Shown here: positions 47,870 to 59,723 of the stretch, piece by piece
How the letters are laid out: every line of letters starts with the position of its first letter
Position numbering within the stretch: the stretch's first letter is position 1
Source of the DNA: Isoetes taiwanensis
Taxonomy: Eukaryota; Streptophyta; Lycopodiopsida; Isoetales; Isoetaceae
Assembly: GCA_021234155.1 (NCBI GenBank)
Contig: JAJEKV010000112.1
Location: 2,286,282 to 2,350,281, forward strand
Length of the DNA stretch: 64,000 bases
Direction: 5' to 3'
Position numbers and translations under genes: made by a program
Notes under the pieces: model-generated
Seen by the model: the letters and a program-made list of their open reading frames with translations, nothing else
Told to the model about the DNA's origin: nothing
The model's database searches: none

Positions 47870-48485
47870 GGAAGGCAGTCCCCATGCACGCAAAGGCCCT
47901 CTCGTGTTGTGCCGCTTTTGCCACATTGGACTTTTGCAATATGATCGTGCTAATGAATATGTCGATGGAGCTAAGAATGTAAGTAGGCCTATTAGAATTT
48001 GAAGTTGTTTAATCGTCTAATAAGATGTATGTTGATAGCTGGATCCAAACATGGCCTGCATCTTCTTGAAGGTAAATGCACCTAAATTTCTATGCTTTAT
48101 TACAATGGCCACTTCGTTATGTCTTTTATTTTCCAGTTCAAGATATGGCTGCAACTAGATGATGAACTCAGAGCTGCAAAGCAGTTACTTGATTGTTGCA
48201 TCTCATGAAGCCATGGCCTGCAAAAGCACAAAAGATGTTGTTTCTGCACTCTCTAGCCCCCCTGGAATTAGAGAAATTACCATCTACAGGAATCTTTTAT
48301 CTCTGGCATTGGAAGATTTAAAATGTCAAAGTGACATGTTTGAAGTATTTGAAGAAAGCTCTTGCACGCATGGCAGAACTTGGACCAGAGACGTTATTTG
48401 ATTCTGAAGATAAAGGACAAGGAAGCCACCTGGTTTCCAGGGTGCTCATGGAACCGTGGTTTGGTCAAGGCAATGCATGCGGTTC
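47870..48485 (+). pseudogene. ZIP4/SPO22-like meiotic TPR protein, pseudogene fragment
   Basis: Pieces in order are CHIGLLQYDRANEYVDGAKN, LDPNMACIFLK, FKIWLQLDDELRAAKQLLDC, ASHEAMACKSTKDVVSALSS, REITIYRNLLSLALEDLK, LKKALARMAELGPETLFDSE and EATWFPGCSWNRGLVKAM. This is the order seen in plant ZIP4/SPO22, the TPR protein needed for class I crossovers. Splice-like junctions (GTAAGT ~47980; a small exon ~48040-48071; TTTTCCAG ~48135) show a genomic rather than processed copy. Several frame changes make it non-functional. The family call rests on remembered motifs and should be searched. Confidence 0.65.
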
Positions 48486-50812
48486 GAAATATCCCTTCTT
48501 CTAACCATAGCCGCAATCCTTTCTCAAGAAGGGCGGGGATGATCCCGGGAGTTAAAGATGGCTTCAATTTACTTGGAGAGATGCCGGAAGGTGATATTTT
48601 ATCCGCCTACTTTATGCACATTATTATTATTATTATTACGCACTAGTGATGCAAGTAGATTTTATAAATGAATTGTTTTCATTGATCCTTGTTTTAACAG
48701 ATTCATTTGTTGATTTTGTCCCAACCAAACTGTGACAAGTTTGAATGAGAACTTCAATGTATATTTAAGTATTTTAGCCTTTCACCTATAGGGCAGAACT
48801 AATGTATCGTTGCAACAGCATGCCACAGTGTTTATAGCCTGAAGATTCAACTCATATGAACGATCAAGTGGCTGAACTCTTGTTTTGCTAAGTTTGATAA
48901 GGAGCTTATAGCTTGAATACTTAACTCATATGAATAATAAAGTGGGTGCACGCTTTGTCCTGCCCACTTTTTGTGATATGTAATGTTGTACAACTTTTGG
49001 ATATTCTTTATTTGAACTACATTCATGTGCCGTTCATCACGTTAGAAAGAATGTGCATGTATTGCAAATAAGACACTCAAATGCTAGCCATGGATGTCTT
49101 ATAGTTCTATGTTTAACCCTAAATACTGACTGGATGTAACATTTGCAAACTGGATGTAAAAATACGGTAGAGGGTAGGATACATGAATGAAAAATGGACG
49201 TAAAAATAAGGTTGAGGGTAGGGCAAGAAGTGCTTAGACTGGGTGTAAAAGTATGGAATCGGGTATGAGTCTTCGACAGTATGGGACCGTATACATAGGG
49301 GTTTCTATGGAGGGTCAGCTGTATACAGAGGGGTTTCTTCTGACTTGATGCACGCACATGCCATATGCCCCTTATATAGAGGTGAACCCCCCGGGAGTAG
49401 ATACCTACATATCCTGTGCCAAATGGACCATTGGGTACTAACAGAAATTTCTACTACGTCTGGGTTAACCCCCAGCAACTCCCATCAAGAAATGACATCT
49501 AAAACAAGGTTTGAATCCCTGACCAAAGTGCACAAATCTTAGGCATCACTAGGCCTCTACCAACTCACCACACGTTCATTGACCAAAACTTTTTTCAGTG
49601 GTATATCTAGTTGTTCTTGACATCCCAAGCCAAGGGTCTGTAGCCAATGCAAGGGGATGCAGGATGTAAAAGAAGGATGAAACAAAAAGGAATATACGCG
49701 AAGAAGAAAAGAAGGAAAGCATCCGGAGAAAACGAACAAGCTTCGTTCATGGTTATTAAGGAAGGGAATTATGGAGGGTTAGGCTGCTAAAATAAATAAA
49801 TAAATAAATAAAATCATTAACTATGTTTCTTTAAACTATGTGTATCACTAATTTTATTATACGGTATACCTAACATGTAGGAGCATACCCCATATATGAG
49901 GGTTGCTATCTACGGCCTAGATGCAGGCACAAATCGTGAATAATCCCATCTAATAGTTGCCAAAGCCACCCCTCGTGCCCTCGTATGAATATACCCTAGA
50001 CATTAATGGTGTAGATTTTCAAATGGACATACAAATGAAATGTTGAGTGTAATTATGATGTACGTTGTTCTCTAGGCAGACCATGCTCACGAAAGACTAA
50101 ATAGCCTAATCGAACCAGAGTCGCATCTATGTTGGTGTGGTACTAATTCTACGAGGAAAAAATACCTTCAACGTTATTTGAAACATGTGAAGCAAGATAT
50201 ATGGTAAGACCCAAATGCACTAATACAATATAGATTATCCTCAATAATTAAATGACGTATGATGTTATGAACTTCTTCTCCCAAATCACTTCATTACTTT
50301 TAGTTTCCTATAACACTATGTTCGGGATTGCGCACAACAATGTTGGCAGATAATAGTTTGTTTAGAAAAAACCAATTTGCCATCATTGTGAAGAACCTCA
50401 TGAGAAAATAACACATTGTTTAATACATGGTTTTATAAAAAACAAAAACATCTAAAGAACAAAACTAGGAAAATACTTCTTCACCAAAATCGATTTAGAG
50501 CTAGGGTAAACTACTATTAATATTTCAATTAAGGCATGGTGTCGATATGCCATGAATCATTAAGGATGTTATATTTTTTATTTTACTATCCAAGAAAAGA
50601 TTAAAATTGCATGTTACATGTCCCAAGCTAATAATTTAGAAAAAATAACAATTTACTGCACGATGAAGAAATATTTTAAGACATAGAGAATTCATTTATG
50701 GAAAAGAATTGAAAATGACAAAGTGAGAACGAGGTTAAAAGTTTCCTTTCCCAGACAATTTTACCAGAAGCTAGAACATACGTGATGGAATGACAACATT
50801 ACATATAAGAGA
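48486..50812. other. No recognised gene; repeats
   Basis: Contains (ATT)n at ~48618, the dispersed repeat copy at 49600 and an (AAAT)n tract at ~49786-49811. Around 46821 and 49382 a CCCGGGGGGTTCAC motif occurs in inverted orientation, suggesting related repeats. Confidence 0.5.
49600..49768 (+). repeat. Dispersed ~170-bp repeat, copy 2
   Basis: Second copy of 46087-46258. Confidence 0.85.
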
Positions 50813-50888
50813 ATGTGGGTTTACCCTGCATTCTAACAAGGAAAATCACGCCGGCGCAACTCTGCCATAATGCAGGGTAAACCCACAT
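50813..50888. repeat. Perfect 20-bp inverted repeat upstream of the terpene synthase
   Basis: Arms 50813-50832 (ATGTGGGTTTACCCTGCATT) and 50869-50888 are exact complements around a 36-bp spacer. It lies ~820 bp upstream of the gene. It may be a tiny foldback element or encode a hairpin RNA. Confidence 0.9.
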
Positions 50889-51649
50889 CCAGTTAAGCAG
50901 AATGTCAAGTAAACTAGAATAAAAAAGCGGGAATATCAACTAAAATGCAATTCACGAAAAGAAAAATTGCCCATGTGGCAATAGCGGATTGGCAGATAGG
51001 GCACAATTCAACCTAACCTTGCTTTGCTTTTAAATAATGTTGTACAAAGTTTACACTAGGTGACACTAAATTGGTATCTAAAATGATTATAGCCTATTCC
51101 ACACAAATCTTGTAAGGTTAGAATTTTCAAGTCAAAATTCAAAATCACGAACAAAACATGGAATCCATGTAAGGAAAACAAAAGATTGACGAAGGGAGAT
51201 CAAAACAAAAAAGGAAAATAGAACAGAAACCGTTTGCCGTATGTAATCAAAAGAGACGGGTCAATATTCCAACCGCCAAAGGGCGTCGAATTTTGAGGGG
51301 TCCATTATTCACCAATTCTTTAATAAGTATGGGGTTTGTCTTTTGTCTTTTCAAACTTCTGCAGACGCACATGGCATTCCAAGAGCTTAATTTTCAATCT
51401 AAAGAGCTCAATTTTCAATCTACTGAATGTTGAAGGCTGTTTTTTTTTTTGTTTCCGGTTTCTTAGAACCAAAAGGCTTGACGAGCGAAACCCACGCGCC
51501 AGGAATTTGCATCGAGTGACTGACTCTTTCAAACCTTTGAATTTACTATCCTTTGAAAGCCTTAAACCTCGAGGATTTGACTGACTTTGATCCATCTTTG
51601 TTCTACACAGGCATCTGCAAGGTCATTTCTTCTTCCAGTCTGTTTATGC

Positions 51650-51661
51650 TGTATATATAAA
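51650..51661 (+). promoter_or_regulatory. TATA box of the terpene synthase gene
   Basis: GTATATATAAATA is about 50 bp upstream of the ATG at 51708, a normal plant core-promoter spacing with a short leader. Confidence 0.75.
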
Positions 51662-51707
51662 TAAGGAATCCGATGGTTCTGTGGCACAAACAAAACTACA
51701 TCTCTTC

Positions 51708-52826
51708 ATGGCTTCCACTCTCTTCTTGGGTTCAACAGCAATCTTCAGTAGCCAGACTAGAGCCCCTACTGTTAAATTGAACTTCAAGAGGACAGCCACA
51801 ATTGCTCGCATTTCGCTACCCCAGGTAAAGCAGGAGCCTCATGAGCTAAAAATCAAGTGTAACATACCTGTCAAATGCCATCCTCAACTAGACTGCATTC
51901 GTAAAGAAGCCCATGCCTGGCTCCGAAACTACGTCTCTAATACTCAACTAGAAGGGGCTGATCTTCCTTTGCTCATCATGTCCATGAATTATTTAGGTGA
52001 TGCTCAAGCTGCCACCAATCTTGTCAAGTTCTTCCTTTTCCTTGTCCCTCTAGATGACTTGATGGATAACTTTCCAGCTTCCATTGATGAGTCTATTTCT
52101 CGCCAAAAAATTGTCAACCACATTGTTGATGTTATGCATGGAAAAACATCTCAGCTGTACATGGAGGAATTCCCTTTGCTTTGTGCATGGGCGGATCTAT
52201 GCGATGGCATTCGCAGAAATACCAGCGCCCTCCAATGGGAGCGCTTTGTAAAGGGTATGACCACATACTTACAAGGTTTGGATGAACAAGGCCAACTTCA
52301 AGTCAATCCAACCCTGCCTAATTATAATCCAACACTCTCTACCTATGCGACAATCCGAAGAAAAGTCATTGGAGCCATCCAGGCTTTTCCTTTGGTGCAT
52401 GCTATCATTGGGTTGGACATTGAAGATGAGCTGTGGTACAATACATCCTTCCAAGATCTTCACAACTATGTGCTTGACCATATGGTATTTACAAATGATA
52501 TTCTCTCATTTGAGGAGGATGAGGGTGTGATATGGAACATTGTATCCATCATGCAAGCAACACACAAATGTAATCTGAAGGAGGCCATATCATTGTCATG
52601 TCAGAAGGCAGAGGACATAGAGAAAGCATTCACAACTCAACTCCATGGTTTCAGATTCAGGTTTCGCCATAGACCACTTCTTCTTGCGTACTTAAATACA
52701 TTAGCAGCTCATATGTCTGGGCACTTGACATGGCTTTCTCGTTCTCCCAAGTACGGGACACGTAAATGCAAGCTTATCCTCAGCGATGGCAATGCTCCAA
52801 CCCTCCAATTGAAGTACATTGTCTAG
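51708..52826 (+). CDS. Microbial-type terpene synthase (MTPSL)
   Basis: The intact 372-residue protein has a class I terpene synthase fold signature: DDLMD at residues 116-120 (Mg-binding DDxxD) and NDILSFEED at 263-271, matching NDxxSxxxE except for Asp at the last position. An Arg pair at ~217-218 is placed as the diphosphate sensor. It would ionise a prenyl diphosphate and cyclise or quench it to a terpene; substrate and product cannot be read from sequence. The single small alpha domain and length resemble bacterial/fungal enzymes and the MTPSL family of non-seed plants, not the longer typical plant TPS. The first ~36 residues are Ser/Thr/Arg-rich and may be a plastid transit peptide. A GTG 27 bp upstream is in frame, but the ATG fits the TATA position. 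No introns. Confidence 0.9.
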   Translation: MASTLFLGSTAIFSSQTRAPTVKLNFKRTATIARISLPQVKQEPHELKIKCNIPVKCHPQLDCIRKEAHAWLRNYVSNTQLEGADLPLLIMSMNYLGDAQAATNLVKFFLFLVPLDDLMDNFPASIDESISRQKIVNHIVDVMHGKTSQLYMEEFPLLCAWADLCDGIRRNTSALQWERFVKGMTTYLQGLDEQGQLQVNPTLPNYNPTLSTYATIRRKVIGAIQAFPLVHAIIGLDIEDELWYNTSFQDLHNYVLDHMVFTNDILSFEEDEGVIWNIVSIMQATHKCNLKEAISLSCQKAEDIEKAFTTQLHGFRFRFRHRPLLLAYLNTLAAHMSGHLTWLSRSPKYGTRKCKLILSDGNAPTLQLKYIV

Positions 52827-52887
52827 CCTTTTGCATCAGAGAATTCTATGTCATATATGTTTTAAGTGTTCCCCTGATTTTTGATCC

Positions 52888-52893
52888 AATAAA
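52888..52893 (+). terminator. Polyadenylation signal of the terpene synthase gene
   Basis: AATAAA lies ~62 bp after the stop codon. Confidence 0.7.
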
Positions 52894-52899
52894 ATACAT

Positions 52900-53938
52900 C
52901 CCAGGTTTTTTAATTATTCAATGCAATTCTATCTACTAAAATCCTTGAATGATCTAAAACTAGGATTATGGCAAACAAGGACTAAACGAAATCCTCAAGG
53001 AGTATGACATGACCTCTTATAAGACTAAATTCGAACAATTCGTATCATGAAGGGACTTGCCATTTGATGTTTAAGTAACTAAAAGTATTATGTCTTAAGG
53101 TTAGAAAGCTTGCTTGAGGACAGAACTTGATGTATGCATTGACAGAAGACACTAATCAGGATGTGACACTAATCAGAAGACAGCTCTAGATTATTAAGAT
53201 AAATTAAAAGTAAGGTAGAAATCATGATTTTAGGTCTTTCCTGGATACTGACAGCGACACTATTATAATTTTTTTTTGAAGGATAGTGACACTACTTATT
53301 ATAATGCTTGCTATCAGACACCAATTCAGTTCTTTTTGTGCCTGAACACGTTTTACCTCCAATGCTCTGGACATTCAGAATCTGGAACAATGAAGAGTTT
53401 TATGCAGTTACTTAGATCCTTCCATTCGTCTTTTGAAGGATTCAGTTCAATAGTCCTTTTTTCCTGAAACTAATAGCTGATATTTGGTCAATCTATGGCA
53501 TGTATCGGTGCTGCTTGCCTGCTTGCAAAGGTCTGTAGCAACGTATGCTAACCTATATTAAAGATATTACATGAGAATAAAACTTACATGCTGGTTTCTG
53601 GTGCCGACACCAATATTGGATTCAGAGTACACCATACCTGCCATGGATAGAAGGCTTAATTCCCTCGTTTCTTTCTTGTCTTTCTCTCGTGTTTTCTTGA
53701 CCCTTAATAGATGGTTAAGTACATAATAAGAGCGTAACAGCTGTAACCGGCCTGCTGATGAATTCTGCCGATAGAAGAACTGGATCCAGAATGAATCTGT
53801 GCACCCGATTCCTTTCATAGCCACTCCAAACGCCTATCATCGGTAGGAGAACATTTGATTCTTGTTGGGCAGCTATGTTTTGTTTTTTTTTCGCAACAGC
53901 GCCAACCCTTGGTGTCTATGTTATTTTTAAGCCTAACC
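52900..53938. other. No recognised gene
   Basis: AT-rich sequence with short frames only. Confidence 0.5.
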
Positions 53939-54258
53939 TGGCACTAACCCATGGCAACCAATGGCCCTATAAGTTCTGCCATGCAGACAGTGTTTGACGA
54001 TAGGGATGAGCCTGTCCCTTGGTTATTGGAAGAAATATGCTATTTATTACCATAGGAAACATCACTTGCATAAGCTGTTTAAGTAAAGACAATATAATAA
54101 TGTGCTGATTATATACCCAAGTAATGCTTCAAGCTGCTGAGTATATCTGTTGGGAAAAGTTAAGGCTTGTGACCTTATTTGGCAGACTAATCCATGTGAT
54201 CTAACGAGTTATGATGAGCAGGTAACAAAATATGCGCATGCAGGAAATATTTGGCAAT
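53939..54258 (+). repeat. Dispersed direct repeat, copy 2
   Basis: Partner of 48-367. Similarity ends at TTGGCAAT on both sides, where different sequences begin. Confidence 0.85.
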
Positions 54259-54299
54259 GGCTTGCGGTGCATTTATTGGCACCCCATTTGGACTTGGAT

Positions 54300-54610
54300 T
54301 CCAGGGGGATATTTGACTCGTGGAATAGGGGGTATTAGACTCGTGGTTTCGGCATGCACACTTATTCCACAAGCCGAATACCCCCAATTTTGGGTTGATA
54401 TTAGGCAAGCCAAATACCTCCCATTTCTCCTTGGCCGGACCCCCTATCCCAAAAAGGTCCCAAAAAAGGGGGTATTAGACGTGTGGAATACCCAGGTGGT
54501 ATTAGGCTCGTCTAAACTAAGGCTTGTATTGTGCAAGTCGAATACCCCCTTGGTTATACCACAAATCAAATACTCCTTGCTTATTCCACAAGTCGAATAT
54601 ACCCCCCCAC
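54300..54610. repeat. Cluster of a ~22-bp motif in both orientations
   Basis: About eight copies of GGGGGTATTxGACTYGTGG(AATA), or its complement TATTCCACAAGYCGAATACC, occur in 300 bp. Copies lie near 54306, 54328, 54362, 54467, 54500, 54528, 54555 and 54581. Mixed orientation excludes a simple tandem array. Confidence 0.8.
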
Positions 54611-54611
54611 C

Positions 54612-55559
54612 CCCCCTTTTTTTTCGTCAGACCGTGGACGTCAAAAACCCATCTTATCTTATCTCTTTTGAGCCAATTTGTGGCCGGATAATAGCCCCGA
54701 TCAGGTCTTCTACCCTATTTTTATCTTTCATGTCAAGGATTTAAACTTTGCAGGTGTTTCTATCTTTCCCATCATAGATCTAGACTTTGCAGGGTTTTTG
54801 CAGGTCTTTCAGGACCTTCCGATTCTGAGGTAATTTTTTCTTCAGAATTTGATCTGGCCTGGTTTGAAGTTGGGTTTCTATGCGTTTTCTTATTAAATAG
54901 ATACGTCATCACCTCGTTTAATCTTGTGGTTTGAGACTGTCAGTTCAAAAAGGATGGCTATTAAATATGGTGCCTTGCGCAAGATCAGAATGTTCAATCA
55001 TCCAAAAATTCTCGTGTCACTGATAATATTACAAAATAAATGCAACACATTCTAACTTGCGTTAGAATGAAAGAACTGGGAGCACTTTTGGTAAGGCTTG
55101 CCCTGTGCTTCATTGACAAGCCTTGTTCCAAGATGAGCCAGAAAAACCAATGTTGTTTTGTGTCCTATACAAAATCCTCAATCTGTTGTTTTGTGTCCTA
55201 TACAAAATCCTAAATCTGTTTCTGTCAGCAGGTTGCTTTTGTTGTTATGCAGTGCAGGTAGACTTTGTTTTCTTATCCGTTAAGGCAGAAAAAACTGATG
55301 CTAGTATTTCATTTGAAAATAAGAAGCGTTCAGGATCAGCAAGATGGACATATGCTGCTTTTCCAAGTTCCAATGATGAAATAGGCCTCCTATTCCCATC
55401 TAGTGTAAGAACGTAACCCTTCTGCACAAACTCCTCTAAAGCATGATTTCATTAATTGGAGAAAATAACGCAATTTTGAGAATTTTGAGCACACCTAATT
55501 TGCTCAAGCACCAATACTTTCACCTACTTCTCGAGTCCAAGATACATGAGGTCACAACA
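54612..55559. other. No recognised gene; short tandem duplication
   Basis: A ~32-bp direct duplication (TTGTTTTGTGTCCTATACAA) lies at 55151-55214. A frame at 55256-55410 after a TGCAG looks exon-like (RSGSARWTYAAFPSSNDEIG) but matches no family I know. Confidence 0.4.
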
Positions 55560-55690
55560 TACACATATCCATACAAATTATGCGTTATACTTGTACGTGT
55601 ACGTGATACTTGTACAAGCTTAATAATGGCGCTACAATCTACACCAATAATTCACATCAATAATTTTACTTCACTATAAAAGTAGCTCCA
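55560..55690 (+). promoter_or_regulatory. Promoter of small-protein copy 4
   Basis: Shares CAATCTACACCAATAATT and TTTTACTTCACTATAAAAG with the promoter at 28524-28640, ending in a TATA box ~85 bp before the first ATG. Confidence 0.7.
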
Positions 55691-55764
55691 TTCGGTGGTA
55701 GAGGGCATTCATCTCCCATAGCTTGCCTCCTCGTCCGGAGCACATCCGAACCATCAAGTGCCAC

Positions 55765-55956
55765 ATGAGCTATAATGATCTGTGTGAATGCGTGAGAAAT
55801 GGTATCAATCTTGATCCATGGCTGCAGTCCAAAGCAGATGGTCCTGCGAGTGGTTGCAGGAAGCTCACTCGTGTTGTGATCCACCTTTATTGGCTTCCTG
55901 ATCAGGAGATCTATGAGCTGAATGCCATCACCTCAGCAGGTGTTGATGATGAGTGA
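55765..55956 (+). CDS. Small element-linked protein, copy 4
   Basis: The frame MSYNDLCECVRNGINLDPWL, a variable segment, then VVIHLYWLPDQEIYELNAIT is the closest relative of the 28.3-kb copy. The frame is open upstream to ~55702 but without ATG. An ancestral start at ATGGCTTCC, seen at 28.5 kb, reads CATAGCTTG here, so this copy may be N-terminally shortened to 63 residues. It sits downstream of the C transposase, whereas in B the copies sit downstream of the ParB-like gene. Confidence 0.6.
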   Translation: MSYNDLCECVRNGINLDPWLQSKADGPASGCRKLTRVVIHLYWLPDQEIYELNAITSAGVDDE

Positions 55957-56129
55957 ATCGTTGAAGACTTGTGTACCTGTCAAGGATATAATAATGATAT
56001 ATGAGCACTTCTAAAGTATGTAAGGATGTAATAAGCATAATTAATATTATTTGATGTATCGAACCTGAGAAATTTGTAAGGGTGTGCTCTTCGACCTCCA
56101 CTTTATCTCCAAGCAGTCCCTAATTTCAA

Positions 56130-56395
56130 TCACACTTAAATTACTCAAGCACAAATACTTTTACCTTAGTAAAATCCAAGATACAAAGCATGTTTTCACT
56201 TGACACACATATCCATACAAAATATGCATTATACTAATGTACGTGTACATCGATCTTGTACGCGCTCAATAATGGCGATACAATATACTCCAATAATTCA
56301 CATCAATCATTTTTCAGGAGTATAAAAGCAGCTCCAATCGGGGGTAGAGTTCATTCATCTCCCATGGGTGATGATCAGTGAATCACCTATTCTGC
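56130..56395 (+). pseudogene. Small-protein promoter with deleted gene body
   Basis: A second copy of the promoter (ATAATGGCGATACAATATAC, then GTATAAAAGCAGCTCCAATC) leads into CATCTCCCATGGGTGATGAT and TGAATC. The start region is joined directly to the end of the coding region, so nearly the whole gene has been deleted. Confidence 0.65.
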
Positions 56396-56570
56396 AATGT
56401 ATAGTGTAAGAGCTCTTGTAGTAAGATGAAAAATGCAGAGCGTAATGTAGTAATGTTTAAAAGCTCTTGTGTTAAGATGACAAATGCAGAGCGTAATGAA
56501 TAATAACTAGTCTATTGTACCTTGCATGTTATATATGGTATAGTAATTACGTAAAAGAGCATTGCATACC

Positions 56571-59500
56571 TCATGAGTTCTCATCATCGTCGTTAGCTTC
56601 TTTAGCCACTAATTCTTGCAACTGAGCCCCCACACTATTGGGGATCACCACTAACAACGGCCTCGTCTCTACCGCCCAACCGTAGTCTATTGTTTTCAAA
56701 TGTTGGTAGCATGGCGGGTCATTAGGATTGGGTCTCCACTTCTTGCTCCATCAATCCCTATATTGCATTGCATATGAGGTTCCCTTTTTGGCAACAGGCT
56801 CAAACCAAGAGACAAACACCTCTTCGTAATGAAGGAGATTAGGGTCCTCTATTGGGTCCTCTTCGGCAAAAGCCATCCACGTCGGGAAGTTATCATGTGG
56901 ACTGATTAGCAAGAGCATTCCTTTCTTGACATCTTGGTAGGGGTCGAATATTTCAACTGGTTTCTTTGGTCTACCTGAGAAAGGCCCTACGTAGTGAGAT
57001 GCTACAATGTGCTCATCCACCAACACGTTTTCGGGTTCTTCCAATGCATTTTGCCTGGTGTTGGGCCAGAAATCCTGAATGACTGCTCTACTGGGCTGAA
57101 CGTCCCCAAGCACTCGCAACAAGGTGGACCAGTTACCAGTAGTCAATTACTTCATTCATATATGTGTTGGACCATGAGTGATCGCCAGCTCTAGAAATAG
57201 CTGCCCAATGCATCATGTACTTGGCAATAGAAGATCTCAATGCACCTATATCTTTCAAGCTCGCATATGGCTACACGACCTTAGGTGAACCTGTCGGAAT
57301 GGTAGGTAAACCCTGGGCATCCTCCTTCCACATCCTGATTCCCTTTTCAGGGAGCCACTCCCTATGCCCTGGCCTCATCTTGTAGAACATTAGTGGCCAT
57401 CCATCCTTCATGCAGAACTTGAAGAGTAGAGGTTCCAAATGACCACATAAACGGTCCTTCTTATCAGGGATAAAACCTTTCACGAATTCCTTCCAATTAG
57501 GAACCTCAGTCACAAGGTAAGGTGAAGGAGACTTGGAACTACACTGCCTGAAGAGTTGCATAAGCTCTGGAATAGTCAATGCATCTGATCTTCTCCTTGG
57601 AGTAGAGTAGTTTCCAAAGAGGGCATCTATGTCATCATGGGTGTGTCCAACCATCATGAATCCCAGCTGCGCTTGATCGAAGACACCTAACCAAACCAAG
57701 TATGACAAGTAAGAGAAAAGATATATGTTCTTGTTTTGACCTGAGCAATTGTCTAACTGCAAGTAAAGCCTCCTAGGCAACTTCTTCGGTACCATAGGGC
57801 CCTTGAGGGGAGGCAGAAAATCATTTCTAGTGCCATTTACCATTTTTGTCCTCAGGGCATCTGTGTTTAAAATTGCTCCACCCCAGCACCTTTCAAGATG
57901 ATCTGTATGTCTCAAATGGCCCCAATTGTCCTCAGATTGATTCTCCAGTGTTTTCAAGGTATGATTCAAGGATCCCACATGAAAATTAGAATCATCAGGT
58001 CAGAGGTCCAGTGAGAAGTTGCCCAAGGCACCTATACCATGCCCGTGCATGAGAGCACCTGTAACACTCACCTTCAATCGTTCACCCCTCCATACAGACT
58101 TTGCTAGCTTTTCTAGACGAGGAACCATGGTCTTATTCTGATCCATCTTATCATGTATAATGGTTAAAGCATGTTCAGGAGATCGATGAGACAAAGCTCT
58201 CCATGACCAGTAGAGACTCCTGCATGAAAGTTGGGCTGTCATGTGAGATTTCCTTTCTACGGCAAGCTCCCTTCTTTCATTTGGATCTCTAGTCTTGGCA
58301 AGCTTCTCCTTTATCACAATACGGTATTACACTTAGAGAATGTTATCCTTTTAGCGATTGCTACCTCTGGGTGATTCTCCTTCCATGCTGACAAGAAGGA
58401 CGAGGGAGAAACATGTTTTCCTGTCATCTCGTGCACGGTAATATTTATCTCTTGATGTATGTCCTTTTTAGTCAAGATGGAAGTTAATCTCTTCACATTC
58501 TCTCTAGTGCCTCCACTCGTAACCTTTGAGCGGTGTGGCATAGTCTCAGCATTTTCATCTATATACATAGATAGCACAGCAGTTCTAGCCAATGTATGAG
58601 ATCTTGTCTTTTTAGATCCGGCATTTCCATGCTTCGCAATCCTGTGGCCACTCAAAAATAGCTTCCTCCATTTGTAAAATGTAGAAACGGGTATACCATA
58701 AGCACTATGCCATGCCTTCACGCAGACTTGCTTGTTGTTCAGCATTAGCTTTGTGACAGTTCCATTCTCTGAGCAAAGATCTAGCATATTGTACGCAAAA
58801 GTTGTGCGTTCTGAGCTTTTCATGTTCCAGTAAAAGGTCCTCATGCAGGCTATCTCTTTAAATGTGAAATTAGCACAACATCTCTTCATGCAGCAGAGCG
58901 AGGACCTGAACTCCAAGATAGCGTCAGTTGTGATTTTCCTTTCACATTTGTTTGGGGCGGAGCGTGGTCTGGCCCGCCTATTAACCATATGGTATTGTCT
59001 TTTTTTTTTTTGTATTCCAACCTCCGGCCTGATGGCATAAGGTTCTTTCTCGACATCTGTCTTCTTCACGGCCGATACTAGACTTGAAACAGGAATATTG
59101 TCTACTAGAACCAATGCTATTGGCCATCTCACCAAATCATGCACCTGCGTTATTTCTGCACAAGCCTGACAGCCTATAGAAATATTTTCAGGCATGGGGA
59201 ACAGGTTCATAATAGAAACCCCTATCCATTCCTCACCCAGCTTCATGTCAGACACAACATGGTTTGGATCTGCGAAGACGATGACACCTGAAGCATAAGG
59301 CATATTGCAGCACTCATGCAGTAACGCGCATGTCTTCTCCACTAGTTGATCTCTAGAAATCCCATGCACTTCACTTGGTTTACTGTTTTCTACACTATCA
59401 TCTTCTCTGACCTGCCAATTTATCCGTTTAATCTGCCCAGGTGGCGTGCAAACATCGGCTGCTTCATTATTAATGTCGTTTTTACACCAAAGAACAAAGC

Positions 59501-59691
59501 TACCGATAGCTTCCCCTAGCTTCTCCAATTCCGGTTCTGGAAACGGAAGTGGTATCTGTCCATCAAACACAACCACAACAGAAACTAATCAAATCCTCCG
59601 GCACAGGAACATTGTGGTGGTGCATGAAGTTGTGCACTCTGCCTTCTGCCACTTTCTTCCCCAACAGGTAGAATGACTGTAAAGCTTCCAT
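56571..59691 (-). pseudogene. DUF7869-type transposase-like gene of element C (disrupted)
   Basis: The start is probably ATG 59691 (MEALQSFYLLGKKVAEGR). The order matches B: PLPFPEPELEKLGEAIGSF, LCCMKRCCANF, FSKCNT, HDKMDQNKTMVPRL, LYLQLDNCSGQNKN, GHTHDDIDALFGNYS, then KKGMLL..PTWMAFAEE..VSWFEPV and a C-terminus ending DDDENS (stop 56571). Motifs of the presumed active site are kept, so loss of function came from later lesions: frame changes near 59590 and 58325, TGA at 58000 where B has TGG, and TAG at ~57271. Identity to B is clearly higher than to A, grouping B and C. Confidence 0.82.
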
Positions 59692-59723
59692 CCTACAAAA
59701 CAGGTCAGATTTTGCTCGTCAAC

